64,000 nucleotides of DNA, taken from the NCBI RefSeq assembly GCF_006838285.1, contig NZ_CP038228.1, positions 1,178,001 to 1,242,000 of the forward strand, given 5' to 3'. Made by a program: the position numbers and the translations under genes. The notes beneath the pieces were generated by a model. It was not told the DNA's origin. It worked only from the letters and a program-made list of their open reading frames with translations, and searched no databases. Source of the DNA: Xanthomonas translucens pv. cerealis. GTDB taxonomy: Bacteria; Pseudomonadota; Gammaproteobacteria; Xanthomonadales; Xanthomonadaceae. Positions 44,968-54,743 of this stretch are shown here, one piece after another (the first letter of the stretch is position 1; each line of letters opens with the position of its first letter).

Positions 44968-46050
44968 TCAGACCAGCACTTCTTCCTCCAGTTCCGGCGC
45001 AGGTTCTGCATCGGTCAACGGCAGCGCGGGTAACTGCGGCAGCGCAACGGTCTGGGTATTCATCGCCACCCCGCTGCACAGGGTGAACTCGGCGCCGCTG
45101 TCGGCGTGTTGCGCGGCCAGCTTGGCCGGGCATTGCGCCAGCATGTAGTTGACGTCGAAGTTGAGCTTGCCGACCAGGAAATCGACGAAGGCGCGCACCT
45201 TCGGCGACAGCATGCGCCCGCCGGGAAACACCGCGTTGAAATCCAGGTCCGGGCCGACCCAGCCGCCGAGCACGCGGCGCGCCTTGCCGGCCTCGATCAG
45301 CGGCTTGATCGTCGCGTCGCTGGCCAGCACCAGGCCTTCGCCGCAGACCAGCCCGCCGATCAGCGCCGCCGAGTCGTTGGCGAGCAGGATCGGCTGGATC
45401 GCGAAGTCGCCGCTCTGCTTGCCGTTGCGCAACGGCCAGCTGAGCCGGTTGCCGCCGTTGCGGCCACTGCTCAGCGCCAGCGTACGGTGATGTTGCAGGT
45501 CGTCCGGATGCAGCGGCTCGCCGTGGCGTTGGATGTAGTTGGGGCTGGCGAACACCTGGGTGCGGAAGGTGGCCAGCTTGCGCGCGACCATGGTCGAATC
45601 CAGCAGCGCGCCCATGTGCAGGGCCACGTCCACGCCCTCGGCGATCGGATCGACCTTGTCGCTGGTCATGATCATTTCCAGGCGCACTTCCGGATGCTGC
45701 TTGTGGAATTCGCCCAGGATCGGCGCCACCCAGGAAATGCCGGCCGAGTAGGGCACGCTGAAACGCAGCCAGCCGCGCGGGCCGGCCTGCAGCTGCCCGA
45801 CCGCGCTCTCGGCTTCTTCCAGCTCGCGCGCGATGCGCTGGCAATGCTCGTGATAGACCGCGCCGGCTTCCGTCAGGCCGAGGCGGCGCGTGGTCCGGTG
45901 CAGCAGGCGCGCGCCCAGGCGTGCCTCTAGATCCTGCACCTTGCGACTGACGGTGGTCTTGGGCAGGCCGAGCGCGTTGGCCGCGGCGATGAAGCTGCCT
46001 TGCTCGACCACCTTGACGAAGATCAGGGTGTCGTTCAGATCGTGGGTCAT
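44968..46050 (-). CDS. LysR-family regulator of the divergent efflux operon
   Basis: The 360-residue protein carries an N-terminal winged helix (SFIAAANALGLPKTTVSRKVQDLEARLG, residues about 16-45) and the LysR substrate-binding domain (about 90-300). It is longer than the usual 300 residues; an acidic-ended extra tail begins near 310 (PALPLTDAEPAPELEEEVLV). It is divergent from the SDR-RND operon and probably activates it, as MexT does for mexEF-oprN in Pseudomonas aeruginosa. A TTA-rich inverted repeat in the shared gap (46095-46121) could be its binding site. Confidence 0.85.
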   Translation of the reverse strand: MTHDLNDTLIFVKVVEQGSFIAAANALGLPKTTVSRKVQDLEARLGARLLHRTTRRLGLTEAGAVYHEHCQRIARELEEAESAVGQLQAGPRGWLRFSVPYSAGISWVAPILGEFHKQHPEVRLEMIMTSDKVDPIAEGVDVALHMGALLDSTMVARKLATFRTQVFASPNYIQRHGEPLHPDDLQHHRTLALSSGRNGGNRLSWPLRNGKQSGDFAIQPILLANDSAALIGGLVCGEGLVLASDATIKPLIEAGKARRVLGGWVGPDLDFNAVFPGGRMLSPKVRAFVDFLVGKLNFDVNYMLAQCPAKLAAQHADSGAEFTLCSGVAMNTQTVALPQLPALPLTDAEPAPELEEEVLV

Positions 46051-46399
46051 GGCGGGTTCCTGAGGAGGGAGAACGATTGGACCGGTGACGGGACGATTAT
46101 TCCCCTTAATTCGGACTAATCAAGTGCGGCTTTGACGCCTAATTTGTACGCATTCGCCGCCACCCAGGCCAATTGCTCATGTTGTTGCGTACGTTGTTGC
46201 CGTTTCTCGCAGGCGTCCGTCGCCCCAATCGACGCGATGGTACGTCCATCGACGCGCTGGAAACCGGCTATCTCAAGGCCTTTCGCGAGTTCACCCCGCC
46301 GCCGCGCAGCCAGGCCGGCGGCGCGATGCAGCTGGGCCAACGCGGCAGCGGGCGACTCGGCCGCATTACGATTGTCCCGTTTGCGGGAGTAAAAGTCCC
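46051..46399. promoter_or_regulatory. Shared control region of lysR and the efflux operon
   Basis: GATTA at 46095-46099 and TAATC at 46117-46121 form an inverted repeat 27 bases wide with an AT-rich centre (TTCCCCTTAATTCGGAC), the sort of site LysR proteins bind, and close to the lysR start. A frame over 46173-46403 is open and touches the SDR start, but its product has no family features, so I do not call it a gene. Confidence 0.5.
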
Positions 46400-47173
46400 G
46401 TGAGCGGGACGCTGGACCCGGAGGTCTTGGTGCTCGGCGGCACCGGCACCATCGGCCGGGGCGTGGTCGGCGCCTTGCTCGAGGCCGGCAGCCCGGTGCT
46501 GGCGGTGGCGCGCGACCGCGGCCGGCTGCGCGCGCTGCGCGATCGCTACAGCGACGAGCCGGCGCTGCACGTGCTGCAGGGTTCGGTCGGCAACGATGCC
46601 AGCGCCGCCACCCTGGCCGCTGCCGTGGCGCAGCGGCCGCGGCCGTTGGCGGGCGTGGTCGCCAGCCTCGGCAGTGCACTGCGCTGCGGGCGCCTGTTGG
46701 ACCAGCCGCTGACCGCGCTGCGCCGGCGCATGGAGGCCGACCTGCTGCCGCATCTGGCCGCGGCCCGGCACCTGCTGCCGCTGCTGGCGCAGGCCGAGCG
46801 CGGCGGCCGCTACCTCCTGCTCGGCAGCCCGTGCGCGTTGCGCGCCTGGTCCGGGCATGGCGAGAGTTCAGTAGCCGCGGCGGCGATCCGCATGCTCGCC
46901 CAGGTCCTGCACGAAGAGGCCAAGCCGCTGGGCGTGCGCGTGCAGTTGCTGGCGCTGGCGCATCCGGTGTGCCGCAGCGAAGCCGGCAGCGACGACTGCC
47001 CGGAATGGTTCACCGCGCTCAGCGTCGGCCGCGCCGCGGTGGCGCTGCTGGCCGACGGCGGCTTGCCCGACCAGCCTGTGGTCGATATCGATAAGCATCA
47101 CTACGCGCATCCACGCACCTCGTTGATGACCGCAGCGCATTTTTCTTTTTCCACTCACGAGGTTTCCCCATGA
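46400..47173 (+). CDS. SDR-fold protein, first gene of the efflux operon
   Basis: A 257-residue short-chain dehydrogenase-fold protein with the cofactor motif VLVLGGTGTIGRGVVGALLEAG at the N-terminus. The usual catalytic Tyr-x-x-x-Lys is not visible; the corresponding stretch reads SGHGESSVAAAAIRML, so it may bind cofactor without normal dehydrogenase chemistry. GTG is the start; the final ATGA overlaps the adaptor gene, showing translational coupling. It may modify or sense a pump substrate. Confidence 0.75.
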   Translation: MSGTLDPEVLVLGGTGTIGRGVVGALLEAGSPVLAVARDRGRLRALRDRYSDEPALHVLQGSVGNDASAATLAAAVAQRPRPLAGVVASLGSALRCGRLLDQPLTALRRRMEADLLPHLAAARHLLPLLAQAERGGRYLLLGSPCALRAWSGHGESSVAAAAIRMLAQVLHEEAKPLGVRVQLLALAHPVCRSEAGSDDCPEWFTALSVGRAAVALLADGGLPDQPVVDIDKHHYAHPRTSLMTAAHFSFSTHEVSP

Positions 47174-48378
47174 ACCCGATGCCGATGTCGCTTTTCCATT
47201 GCCCCTCGCGCGCCTTGCGCCCGCTGGCGATCGCGCTGCTGGCCGCCGCCCTGGCCGCCTGCGGCAGCAAGGCCGACGGGCAGGGCGCGCCGCCGCCTGC
47301 GGTCGGCGTCGCGCCGGCGCTGCAGAAGGAAATCAGCCAGTGGGACGAGTTCAGCGGCCGCGTCGAGGCGGTCGAGCGCGTCGATCTGCGTCCGCGCGTG
47401 TCCGGCTACATCGACAAGGTCAATTACGTCGAAGGCCAGGAACTGAACAAGGGCGATGTGCTGTTCACCATCGACGCGCGCAGCTACCGCGCCGAACTGG
47501 CGCGCGCCAACGCCGAGCTGGCGCGGGCGCGGACCCAGTCCAGGCTCAACGGCAGCGAGGCGGCGCGCGCCAAGAAACTGTCCGACCAGCAGGCGATCTC
47601 CACCGAGAGCTGGGAGCAGCGCCATGCTGCCGCCGAACAGGCCGATGCCGACGTACTCGCCGCGCAGGCCGCGGTGGACACCGCGCGCCTGAATCTGGAG
47701 TGGACGCAGGTCCGCGCGCCGATCGACGGCCACGCCGGCCGCGCCCTGGTCACCGCCGGCAATCTGGTCAGCGCCGGCGACAGCGCCAACGTGCTGACCA
47801 CGCTGGTGTCGCTGGACAAGGTGCATGTGTACTTTGATGCCGACGAAGGCACCTTCCTGCGCTATGCGCAGATGGCGCGCAAGGGCGAGCGGCCCAGCGA
47901 ACGCGACGGGCAGTTGCCGGTGCAGATCGGCCTGGTCGGCGAGGACGGGTTCCCTCATGCCGGCAAGGTCGATTTCCTCGACAACCAGATCACCCGCAGC
48001 ACCGGCACCATCCGCGTGCGCGCCTTGCTCGACAACGCCGATCGCAGCTTCACCCCGGGCCTGTTCGCGCGCGTGCGCCTGCTCGGCAGCGGCCGCTTCA
48101 ACGCACTGCTGATCGACGACCGGTCGGTACTGACCGACCAGGACCGCAAGTACGTCTACGTGGTCGACAACGAAGGCAAGGCGCAGCGCCGCGACGTGCA
48201 GCTGGGGCGCAGCGCCGAAGGCCTGCGCATCGTGCTCGGCGGGCTCAACGCTGGCGATCGGGTTATCGTCGACGGCGTGCAGAAAGTGTTCATGCCCGGC
48301 ATGCCGGTGCAGGCCAAGCCCGTGCTGCTGACCACGGCGTCGCCGGCCGCCGCACGCAAGGCCGTCGCCCTCGACTGA
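47170..48378 (+). CDS. RND efflux periplasmic adaptor, MexE-like lipoprotein
   Basis: A membrane-fusion protein of 402 residues that links the RND pump to the outer-membrane channel. The lipoprotein signal ends LAAALAAC, with the cysteine near residue 34. RPRVSGYIDKVNYVEGQELNKGDVLFTID is the biotinyl-lipoyl domain, followed by a long coiled-coil hairpin (AELARANAELARARTQSR). Its second lipoyl half reads WTQVRAPIDGHAGRALVTAGNLVSAGD. It overlaps the preceding SDR gene by four bases. Confidence 0.93.
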   Translation: MNPMPMSLFHCPSRALRPLAIALLAAALAACGSKADGQGAPPPAVGVAPALQKEISQWDEFSGRVEAVERVDLRPRVSGYIDKVNYVEGQELNKGDVLFTIDARSYRAELARANAELARARTQSRLNGSEAARAKKLSDQQAISTESWEQRHAAAEQADADVLAAQAAVDTARLNLEWTQVRAPIDGHAGRALVTAGNLVSAGDSANVLTTLVSLDKVHVYFDADEGTFLRYAQMARKGERPSERDGQLPVQIGLVGEDGFPHAGKVDFLDNQITRSTGTIRVRALLDNADRSFTPGLFARVRLLGSGRFNALLIDDRSVLTDQDRKYVYVVDNEGKAQRRDVQLGRSAEGLRIVLGGLNAGDRVIVDGVQKVFMPGMPVQAKPVLLTTASPAAARKAVALD

Positions 48379-48480
48379 GTCGTCCCCCGACTGACGCCAG
48401 GGGCGCGCACAGCGTCGCCGCCGCTTTGCCCGCATTCCTGTTCTGCCCCCGTTTCACCTTAGTTTCCAGGACCACCGCCC

Positions 48481-51400
48481 ATGGACTTTTCCAGATTCTT
48501 CATCGACCGGCCGATCTTCGCCGCCGTGCTGTCGATCGTCATCTTGGCCGCGGGACTGATCGCGATCCCGATGCTGCCCATCGGCGAATACCCCGACGTG
48601 GTACCGCCCTCGGTGATCGTGCGCACCGTGTATCCGGGCGCCAATCCCAAGGTCATCGCCGAGACCGTCGCCACGCCGTTGGAGGAGGCGATCAACGGGG
48701 TCGAGGGCATGATGTACCTCAAGTCGGTGGCCGGCTCCGACGGCGTACTGCAGATGACCATCACCTTCCGCCCCGGCACCGATGCCGACGATGCGGCGGT
48801 CAAGGTGCAGAACCGCGTCGGGCAGGCGCAGGCGCGCCTGCCCGAGGACGTGCGCCGGCAGGGCGTGACCACGCAGAAGCAGTCGCCGACCTTCCTGATG
48901 GTGGTGCACGTGACCTCGCCGAAGGGCAAGTACGACACGCTGTATCTGCGCAACTACGCGCGCCTGCACGTCAAGGACGCGCTGGCGCGGATCCAGGGCG
49001 TGGGCGATGCGCAGGTGTTCGGCGGCGGCGACTACGCGATGCGCGCCTGGCTGGATCCGGAACGCATCGCCGCGCGCGGGCTCACCGCCAGCGACGTGGT
49101 CGCGGCGATGCGCGAGCAGAACGTGCAGGTCTCGGCCGGCCAGCTCGGCGCCGAGCCGATGCCCGACAGCAAGTTCCTGACCCTGATCAACGCACAGGGC
49201 CGCTTGCGCAGCGAGCAGGAGTTCGGCGACATCGTGCTCAAGGTCGGCGCCGACGGCGAAACCGTGCGCCTGGGCGACGTCGCACGCCTGGAACTGGGTG
49301 CCGGCGACTACACGCTGCGCTCGCAGCTGGACGGCAAGAACGCGGTCGGCATCGGCATCTTCCAGGCGCCGGGCGCCAATGCGCTGGAGATCCGCGATCA
49401 GGTGATCGCCACGATGGACGAACTCACCAAGCAGTTCCCGGACGACGTGAAGTACGAGGCGGTGTACGACACCACGATCTTCGTGCGCGACTCGATCACC
49501 GCCGTGGTGCATACCTTGCTGGAAGCGGTGCTGCTGGTGGTGCTGGTGGTGATCCTGTTCCTGCAGACCTGGCGCGCCTCGATCATTCCGTTGATCGCGG
49601 TGCCGGTGTCGGTGGTGGGCACCTTCGCTGCGCTGTACGTGCTGGGCTTCTCGATCAACACGCTGACCCTGTTCGGCCTGGTGCTGGCGATCGGCATCGT
49701 GGTGGACGATGCGATCGTGGTGGTGGAGAACGTGGAGCGCAACATCGAGGAAGGGCTGACTCCGCTGGCCGCGGCGCACCAGGCGATGCGCGAGGTGTCC
49801 GGGCCGATCGTGGCGATCGCGCTGGTGCTGTGCGCGGTGTTCGTGCCGATGGCGTTTCTGTCCGGGGTCACCGGCCAGTTCTACAAGCAGTTCGCGGTGA
49901 CCATCGCCATTTCCACGGTGATCTCGGCGATCAACTCGCTGACCCTGTCGCCGGCGCTGGCCGCGCTGCTGCTGCGCTCCCACGACGCGCCCAAGGATGC
50001 GGCGTCGCGGCTGATGGACCGCCTGTTCGGCGGCTGGCTGTTCCGTCCGTTCAACCGTTTCTTCAACCGCAGTTCCGAGCGCTATCAGGGCAGCGTGTCG
50101 CGGATTCTCGGCAAGCGCGGCGCGGTGTTCGCGGTGTACCTGGTGCTGCTGCTGGTCACCGGGGTGATGTTCAAGGCGGTGCCGGCCGGCTTCATCCCGA
50201 CCCAGGACAAGATGTACCTGATCGCCGGCGTGAAACTGCCCGAGGGCGCCTCGCTCGAGCGCACCGACGCGATGCTGCGCAAGGTCGTCACCATCGCCAT
50301 GCAGACCGACGGCGTGGAGCATGCGATCTCGTTCCCCGGTTTGAACGCGCTGCAGTTCACCAACACGCCCAATACCGGCGTGTTGTTCCTGACCCTGAAG
50401 CCGTTCGCCAAGCGCCACCGCAGCGCGCTGGAGATCAATGCCGAGATCAACCAGCGCATCTCGCAGCTTGGCGAAGGCATGGCGTTCGCGTTCATGCCGC
50501 CGCCGATCCTGGGCCTGGGCAACGGCAACGGCTACCAGCTGTTCATCGAGGACCGCGCCAATCTGGGCTACGGCGCGCTGCAGAACGCGGTCAACGCGAT
50601 GCAGGGCGCGGTGGCGCAGACCCCGGGCATGAGCTATCCGATCGGCACCTACCAGGCCAACGTGCCGCAGCTGGACGCCGAGGTCGATCGGGTCAAGGCC
50701 AAGGCGCAGGGCGTGGCCCTGACCGACCTGTTCGATACGTTGCAGACCTATCTCGGTTCCACCTACGTCAACGACTTCAACCAGTTCGGCCGCACCTGGC
50801 AGGTGATCGCCCAGGCCGATGCGCCGTTCCGCGAAAGCGTCGAGGACATCGCGCGGCTGCGCACCCGCAACGCCGCCGGCGAAATGGTGCCGATCGGCTC
50901 GATGGTGACGCTCAAGCAGAGCTACGGTCCGGATCCAGTGCTGCGCTACAACGGCTATCCGGCCGCCGACCTGGCCGGTGAGGCGGATGCGCGCATGCTG
51001 TCCTCGGCCGAAGCGATGGCCAAGCTCACCCAGATCGCCAAGCAGGTGCTGCCCAACGGCATGGAGATCGAATGGACCGACCTGAGCTACCAGCAGGCCA
51101 GCCAGGGCAAGGCGGCGCTGGTGGTGTTCCCGTTGGCGGTGATGCTGGCGTTCCTGGTGCTGGCCGCGCTGTACGAAAGCTGGACGCTGCCGCTGGCGGT
51201 GATCCTGATCGTGCCGATGACGCTGCTGTCGGCGCTGTTCGGGGTATGGCTGAGCGGCGGCGACAACAATGTGTTCGTGCAGGTCGGGCTGGTGGTGCTG
51301 ATGGGCCTGGCGTGCAAGAACGCGATCCTGATCGTCGAGTTCGCCCGCGAACTGGAGCTGCAGGGCAAGGGCATCGTGGAATCGGCGCTGCAGGCCTGCC

Positions 51401-51654
51401 GCCTGCGCCTGCGTCCGATCGTGATGACCTCGATCGCGTTCATCGCCGGCACCGTGCCGCTGGTGTTCTCGCAGGGCGCCGGCGCAGAAGTGCGCTCGGC
51501 CACCGGCATCACGGTGTTCGCCGGTATGCTCGGCGTGACCCTGTTCGGCCTGTTCCTCACCCCGGTGTTCTATGTCGCCCTGCGCAAGCTGTCCGGGCGT
51601 CCGCTGGTGTCGCATGCGCCGGCGCACGCCGCCGATGCGCCGATCCACGCCTGA
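48481..51654 (+). CDS. RND multidrug efflux pump, inner-membrane permease, MexF-like
   Basis: A 1057-residue proton-driven pump of the hydrophobe/amphiphile efflux-1 family, with 12 membrane helices and two large periplasmic loops. The N-terminus MDFSRFFIDRPIFAAVLSIVI is standard. The proton-relay aspartates are in GIVVDDAIVVVENVERN near residue 407. GLACKNAILIVEFARE in the second half mirrors it. The best known match by pattern is MexF/CmeB-like; the substrates (for example fluoroquinolones, chloramphenicol or plant phenolics) are not determinable here. Confidence 0.95.
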   Translation: MDFSRFFIDRPIFAAVLSIVILAAGLIAIPMLPIGEYPDVVPPSVIVRTVYPGANPKVIAETVATPLEEAINGVEGMMYLKSVAGSDGVLQMTITFRPGTDADDAAVKVQNRVGQAQARLPEDVRRQGVTTQKQSPTFLMVVHVTSPKGKYDTLYLRNYARLHVKDALARIQGVGDAQVFGGGDYAMRAWLDPERIAARGLTASDVVAAMREQNVQVSAGQLGAEPMPDSKFLTLINAQGRLRSEQEFGDIVLKVGADGETVRLGDVARLELGAGDYTLRSQLDGKNAVGIGIFQAPGANALEIRDQVIATMDELTKQFPDDVKYEAVYDTTIFVRDSITAVVHTLLEAVLLVVLVVILFLQTWRASIIPLIAVPVSVVGTFAALYVLGFSINTLTLFGLVLAIGIVVDDAIVVVENVERNIEEGLTPLAAAHQAMREVSGPIVAIALVLCAVFVPMAFLSGVTGQFYKQFAVTIAISTVISAINSLTLSPALAALLLRSHDAPKDAASRLMDRLFGGWLFRPFNRFFNRSSERYQGSVSRILGKRGAVFAVYLVLLLVTGVMFKAVPAGFIPTQDKMYLIAGVKLPEGASLERTDAMLRKVVTIAMQTDGVEHAISFPGLNALQFTNTPNTGVLFLTLKPFAKRHRSALEINAEINQRISQLGEGMAFAFMPPPILGLGNGNGYQLFIEDRANLGYGALQNAVNAMQGAVAQTPGMSYPIGTYQANVPQLDAEVDRVKAKAQGVALTDLFDTLQTYLGSTYVNDFNQFGRTWQVIAQADAPFRESVEDIARLRTRNAAGEMVPIGSMVTLKQSYGPDPVLRYNGYPAADLAGEADARMLSSAEAMAKLTQIAKQVLPNGMEIEWTDLSYQQASQGKAALVVFPLAVMLAFLVLAALYESWTLPLAVILIVPMTLLSALFGVWLSGGDNNVFVQVGLVVLMGLACKNAILIVEFARELELQGKGIVESALQACRLRLRPIVMTSIAFIAGTVPLVFSQGAGAEVRSATGITVFAGMLGVTLFGLFLTPVFYVALRKLSGRPLVSHAPAHAADAPIHA

Positions 51655-51685
51655 TCCGTTCATTCCCTCATTCAAGGAAATTCGC

Positions 51686-52420
51686 ATGACCACGACCCAG
51701 AAAATCGCACTCGTCACCGGCGCCACCCGCGGCATCGGCCTGCATACCGTGCGCCAGCTGGCCGAGGCCGGCGTGCACACGCTGCTGGCCGGCCGCGATT
51801 CCACCCGCGCCAGCGCAGCCGCACTGCAACTGCAGGGCGAAGGCCTGCCGGTGGAGGCGCTGACCCTGGACGTCACCGACGCCGCCAGCATCGCGGCGGC
51901 GGCGGCGGCGGTGCAGGCGCGCCACGGCCGGCTCGACATCCTGGTCAACAACGCAGGCATCCTGATCGACGACATGAAACGCACAGTCTCGCAGCAGAGC
52001 CTGGAGACCTGGCGCAAGACCTTCGACACCAACGTGTTCGGCCTGATCGCGGTGACCCAGGCGTTCCTGCCGCTGCTGCGCGCCGCGCCGGCCGCGCGCA
52101 TCGTCAATGTGTCCAGCGTGCTCGGCTCGATCGCGCTGCACAATCAGCCGGGTTCGCCGATCTACGACTTCAAGGTGCCGGCTTACAACGTGTCCAAGAG
52201 CGCGGTGAACGCGTGGACCGTGCAACTGGCCTACGAACTGCGCGACACCCCGATCAAGGTCAACAGCATTCACCCCGGCTACGTGAAGACCGACATGAAT
52301 GCCGGCGAAGGCGAGCTGGACGTGGCCGACGGCGCGCGCAGCAGCGTGATGATGGCGCTGCTCGACGCCGATGGCGCGACCGGAAGCTACACCCATGTGG
52401 GCCAGGTGCTGCCATGGTGA
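51686..52420 (+). CDS. Short-chain dehydrogenase/reductase embedded in the efflux operon
   Basis: A classical SDR of 244 residues with IALVTGATRGIGLHTVRQLAEAG (NADP-type), the NNAGI motif near residue 90 and the catalytic YNVSK (about 172) preceded by a serine in NVSSVL. It resembles SDRs that reduce carbonyl compounds. It lies 31 bases after the pump gene and overlaps the outer-membrane factor gene by seven bases. A role in altering a pump substrate or a signal molecule is inferred from location. Confidence 0.88.
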   Translation: MTTTQKIALVTGATRGIGLHTVRQLAEAGVHTLLAGRDSTRASAAALQLQGEGLPVEALTLDVTDAASIAAAAAAVQARHGRLDILVNNAGILIDDMKRTVSQQSLETWRKTFDTNVFGLIAVTQAFLPLLRAAPAARIVNVSSVLGSIALHNQPGSPIYDFKVPAYNVSKSAVNAWTVQLAYELRDTPIKVNSIHPGYVKTDMNAGEGELDVADGARSSVMMALLDADGATGSYTHVGQVLPW

Positions 52421-53862
52421 TCCGTCCCGCAATCGGCGCGCTGGCGTTGGCGCTGCTCAGCGCCTGCGCCAGCGTCGGCCCCAACTACCGTGCGCCGGAA
52501 CCGGCGCCGGTGACGCTGCAGGGCGCGGCGGCACCGGTGTTCGCGAGCGCCTCGCCGGTGGCGTCGTGGTGGGCGCAGTTCGACGACCCGGTACTCGAGC
52601 AACTGGTGCACCAGAGCCTGGTCGCCAACCTCGACCTGCGCATCGCCCTGGCGCGCGTGCACGAAGCGCGCGCCGTGTTCGCCGAACGGCGCCTGGACCA
52701 GGCGCCGCACGTCACCGCCAACGGCGACTACAGCCGCGGCAAGGCGCCGGATGCCGACGCCGGCGGTGCACGGGTGCTGACCGAGCGCTACAGCCTGGGC
52801 TTCGATGCCGGCTGGGAGCTCGATCTGTTCGGACGCCAGCGCCGCGCCAGCGAGGCGGCGCGCGCCGACCTGGAAGCCGAGCAGGCAGGGATGGCCGATG
52901 CGCAGGTCAGCGTGGCCGCGGAAGTGGCGCGCAACTATTTCGAGTTGCGCGGTGCGCAGAAACGCATCGCGGTGGCGCGCACCACCCTGGACAACCTGCG
53001 CCACACCCAGCGCCTGACCGAGACCCGCTCGCAACTGGGCGCCGGCAGCGAACTGGACGTGCAGAGCAGCCGCGCCCGGTTCAAGGCGATCGAGGCCGAC
53101 ATCCCGTTGCTGGAAGTCGGCGAAGCGCAGGCCCGGCATCGGCTGACGGTGCTGCTGGGCCGTCAGCCCGGCGCGCTGGACGACCTGCTGGCGCCGCGCG
53201 CCACGCCCGCCTACGCCCGCGCGCTGCCGCTGGGCGATACCACCCAGTTGCTGCGCCGGCGGCCGGACGTACGCATCGCCGAGCGCCGGCTGGCGGCGGC
53301 GACGGCGCGGATCGGCGTGGCCACCGCCGACCTGTTCCCGCGGATCAGCCTCAGCGGCTTCGTCGGCTTCCTGTCCGGCGATGCCGGCGCGCTGCTGCAG
53401 GGCGGCAGCAAGGCCTGGTCGCTGACCCCATCGATCCGCTGGGCGGCGTTCGATTTCGGCACCGTGCGCGCGCGGTTGCGCGCCAGCGAGGCGCAGGCCG
53501 ACGGCGCCGCCGCCGATTACGAGAAGGCGGTGCTCGGCGCGCTGGAGGACACCGAGAACGCCTTGACCGCCTACGCCAAACAGCAGGCGCGGCTGGCCAT
53601 CGTCCTCGAGCAGGCCGAAGCGGCAGGCCGCGCCGAAGCGCTGGCGCAGATCCGCTACCGTGCCGGTTCGGAAGATTTCCTGACCCTGCTCGATGCCCAG
53701 CGCACCAAGCTGAGTGCCGACGATGCCCTGGCCGATGCCGAGGCGTCGGTCAATGTCGGCGTGGTGCGGGTGTACAAGGCGCTCGGCGGCTGGGGCCAGG
53801 ACGCGGTGTTGCCGCAGGAGGTGGCGCTGGCAACGCCGCTGCCTGTGCCGGTCGCACACTGA
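52414..53862 (+). CDS. Outer-membrane efflux lipoprotein, OprN/NodT-like
   Basis: The 482-residue outer-membrane channel of the tripartite pump. The lipoprotein signal LALALLSAC precedes ASVGPNYRAPEPAP, the NodT-family start. Two outer-membrane-factor repeats follow, each with a long coiled-coil helix (for example GYEKAVLGALEDTENALTAY style segments). The C-terminal region ends KALGGWGQDAVL. ATG 52414 overlaps the SDR stop. It completes the SDR-adaptor-pump-SDR-channel operon. Confidence 0.92.
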   Translation: MVIRPAIGALALALLSACASVGPNYRAPEPAPVTLQGAAAPVFASASPVASWWAQFDDPVLEQLVHQSLVANLDLRIALARVHEARAVFAERRLDQAPHVTANGDYSRGKAPDADAGGARVLTERYSLGFDAGWELDLFGRQRRASEAARADLEAEQAGMADAQVSVAAEVARNYFELRGAQKRIAVARTTLDNLRHTQRLTETRSQLGAGSELDVQSSRARFKAIEADIPLLEVGEAQARHRLTVLLGRQPGALDDLLAPRATPAYARALPLGDTTQLLRRRPDVRIAERRLAAATARIGVATADLFPRISLSGFVGFLSGDAGALLQGGSKAWSLTPSIRWAAFDFGTVRARLRASEAQADGAAADYEKAVLGALEDTENALTAYAKQQARLAIVLEQAEAAGRAEALAQIRYRAGSEDFLTLLDAQRTKLSADDALADAEASVNVGVVRVYKALGGWGQDAVLPQEVALATPLPVPVAH

Positions 53863-54026
53863 CGGCGCGAGCGTCCCCGACGCCGCACACGACCACGAAG
53901 AAGTTGCGCATCATCACCACACCACAATGGCGCCAGCCGGGTCCAGGTGGGATGGCCGCAGCACTGTGCGCTATTGCCTCGCAGCGGCGCTGCCATGGTG
54001 CGGCGAAGGCGACACGGCGCCTGGGA

Positions 54027-54200
54027 TTACGCTTCGCTGCCGTCGATCGCTTGCAGCCCGTTCTGGCTTAGCGCGAGATCGCCATCTTCGCCTTGCGCGG
54101 CATAATTCTCGCGCACCGCCCAAGCCGTCTCCGCTTCGCCGACCGGTCTTGTGGCATGGATGTCCTGCAGGATGCGCAGTTGTTCCTGGGTCAATGACAT
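54027..54200 (-). CDS. Small hypothetical protein
   Basis: A 57-residue frame on the minus strand starting MSLTQEQLRILQDIHATRPV, which has coding character and a predicted helical start. No domain is recognised. A start nine codons upstream (54227) is less likely because AGGACG just precedes the shorter start. Function unknown. Confidence 0.45.
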   Translation of the reverse strand: MSLTQEQLRILQDIHATRPVGEAETAWAVRENYAAQGEDGDLALSQNGLQAIDGSEA

Positions 54201-54718
54201 GGCGGGGCGTCCTGATCTGAAGGTCATCGCCTACCGTACAGACCGACGGTGATGGGCATGTGGGCGAGTAACGGATGTGTCTGCGTTGCCGGTCCTGTGC
54301 CCCGGATTGTTGTCTCGACGTAGTCGGCATGGTCCGTCTCCTTGCCCCCCCCGCGACGGCCCCGACATCATTCCGCAACACCTCGAGGACGCTGCCGTAA
54401 CGGACACGCGCGCATGATTCGCCTACCAGCTGTGCGGCCGAAGGCGACGCTCGGGGCTGCTTCAAGGATGCAGGCATCCGCGGCTGGACCACTTTCATTA
54501 AGCACCGGTAGATCTCATGCCTGCTGCTGCCGACATTGCCGGATGGCGCTGCGTTCAAGCGTTGCCCGGCCGTTGAGGCGGGCCATGCTTGCGACAACCT
54601 GCCTGGCGATCCATTGCTGCAATGGGCAGATGAAAAAACCGAATTGCCCGGATGCTTGGGGAAGATCGGGTTCTGTGCGTGGGCCTTGGATTCAGGCGAC
54701 CACCGCACCCACCTAGAC
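54201..54718. other. Gene-free stretch before the type III effector
   Basis: No supported gene on either strand. GC content is lower than upstream. The region probably marks the start of acquired DNA; the effector promoter follows directly. Confidence 0.4.
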
Positions 54719-54743
54719 TTCGCCCCACCGATCAGGGTTTCGC
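54719..54743 (+). promoter_or_regulatory. Perfect PIP box (HrpX operator) before xopL
   Basis: TTCGC at 54719-54723 and TTCGC at 54739-54743 are separated by exactly 15 bases, the plant-inducible promoter box consensus TTCGC-N15-TTCGC bound by HrpX. A possible -10 (GATCAT, 54775-54780) lies 31 bases beyond, matching the known geometry, with the effector start codon at 54816. Confidence 0.9.

Noticed and set aside
46173..46403. A 76-codon open frame before the SDR gene, ending at its start codon
   Set aside because: Its sequence has no membrane, signal or family pattern beyond a short hydrophobic start, and its composition looks like non-coding spacer; the overlap with the SDR start may be chance.
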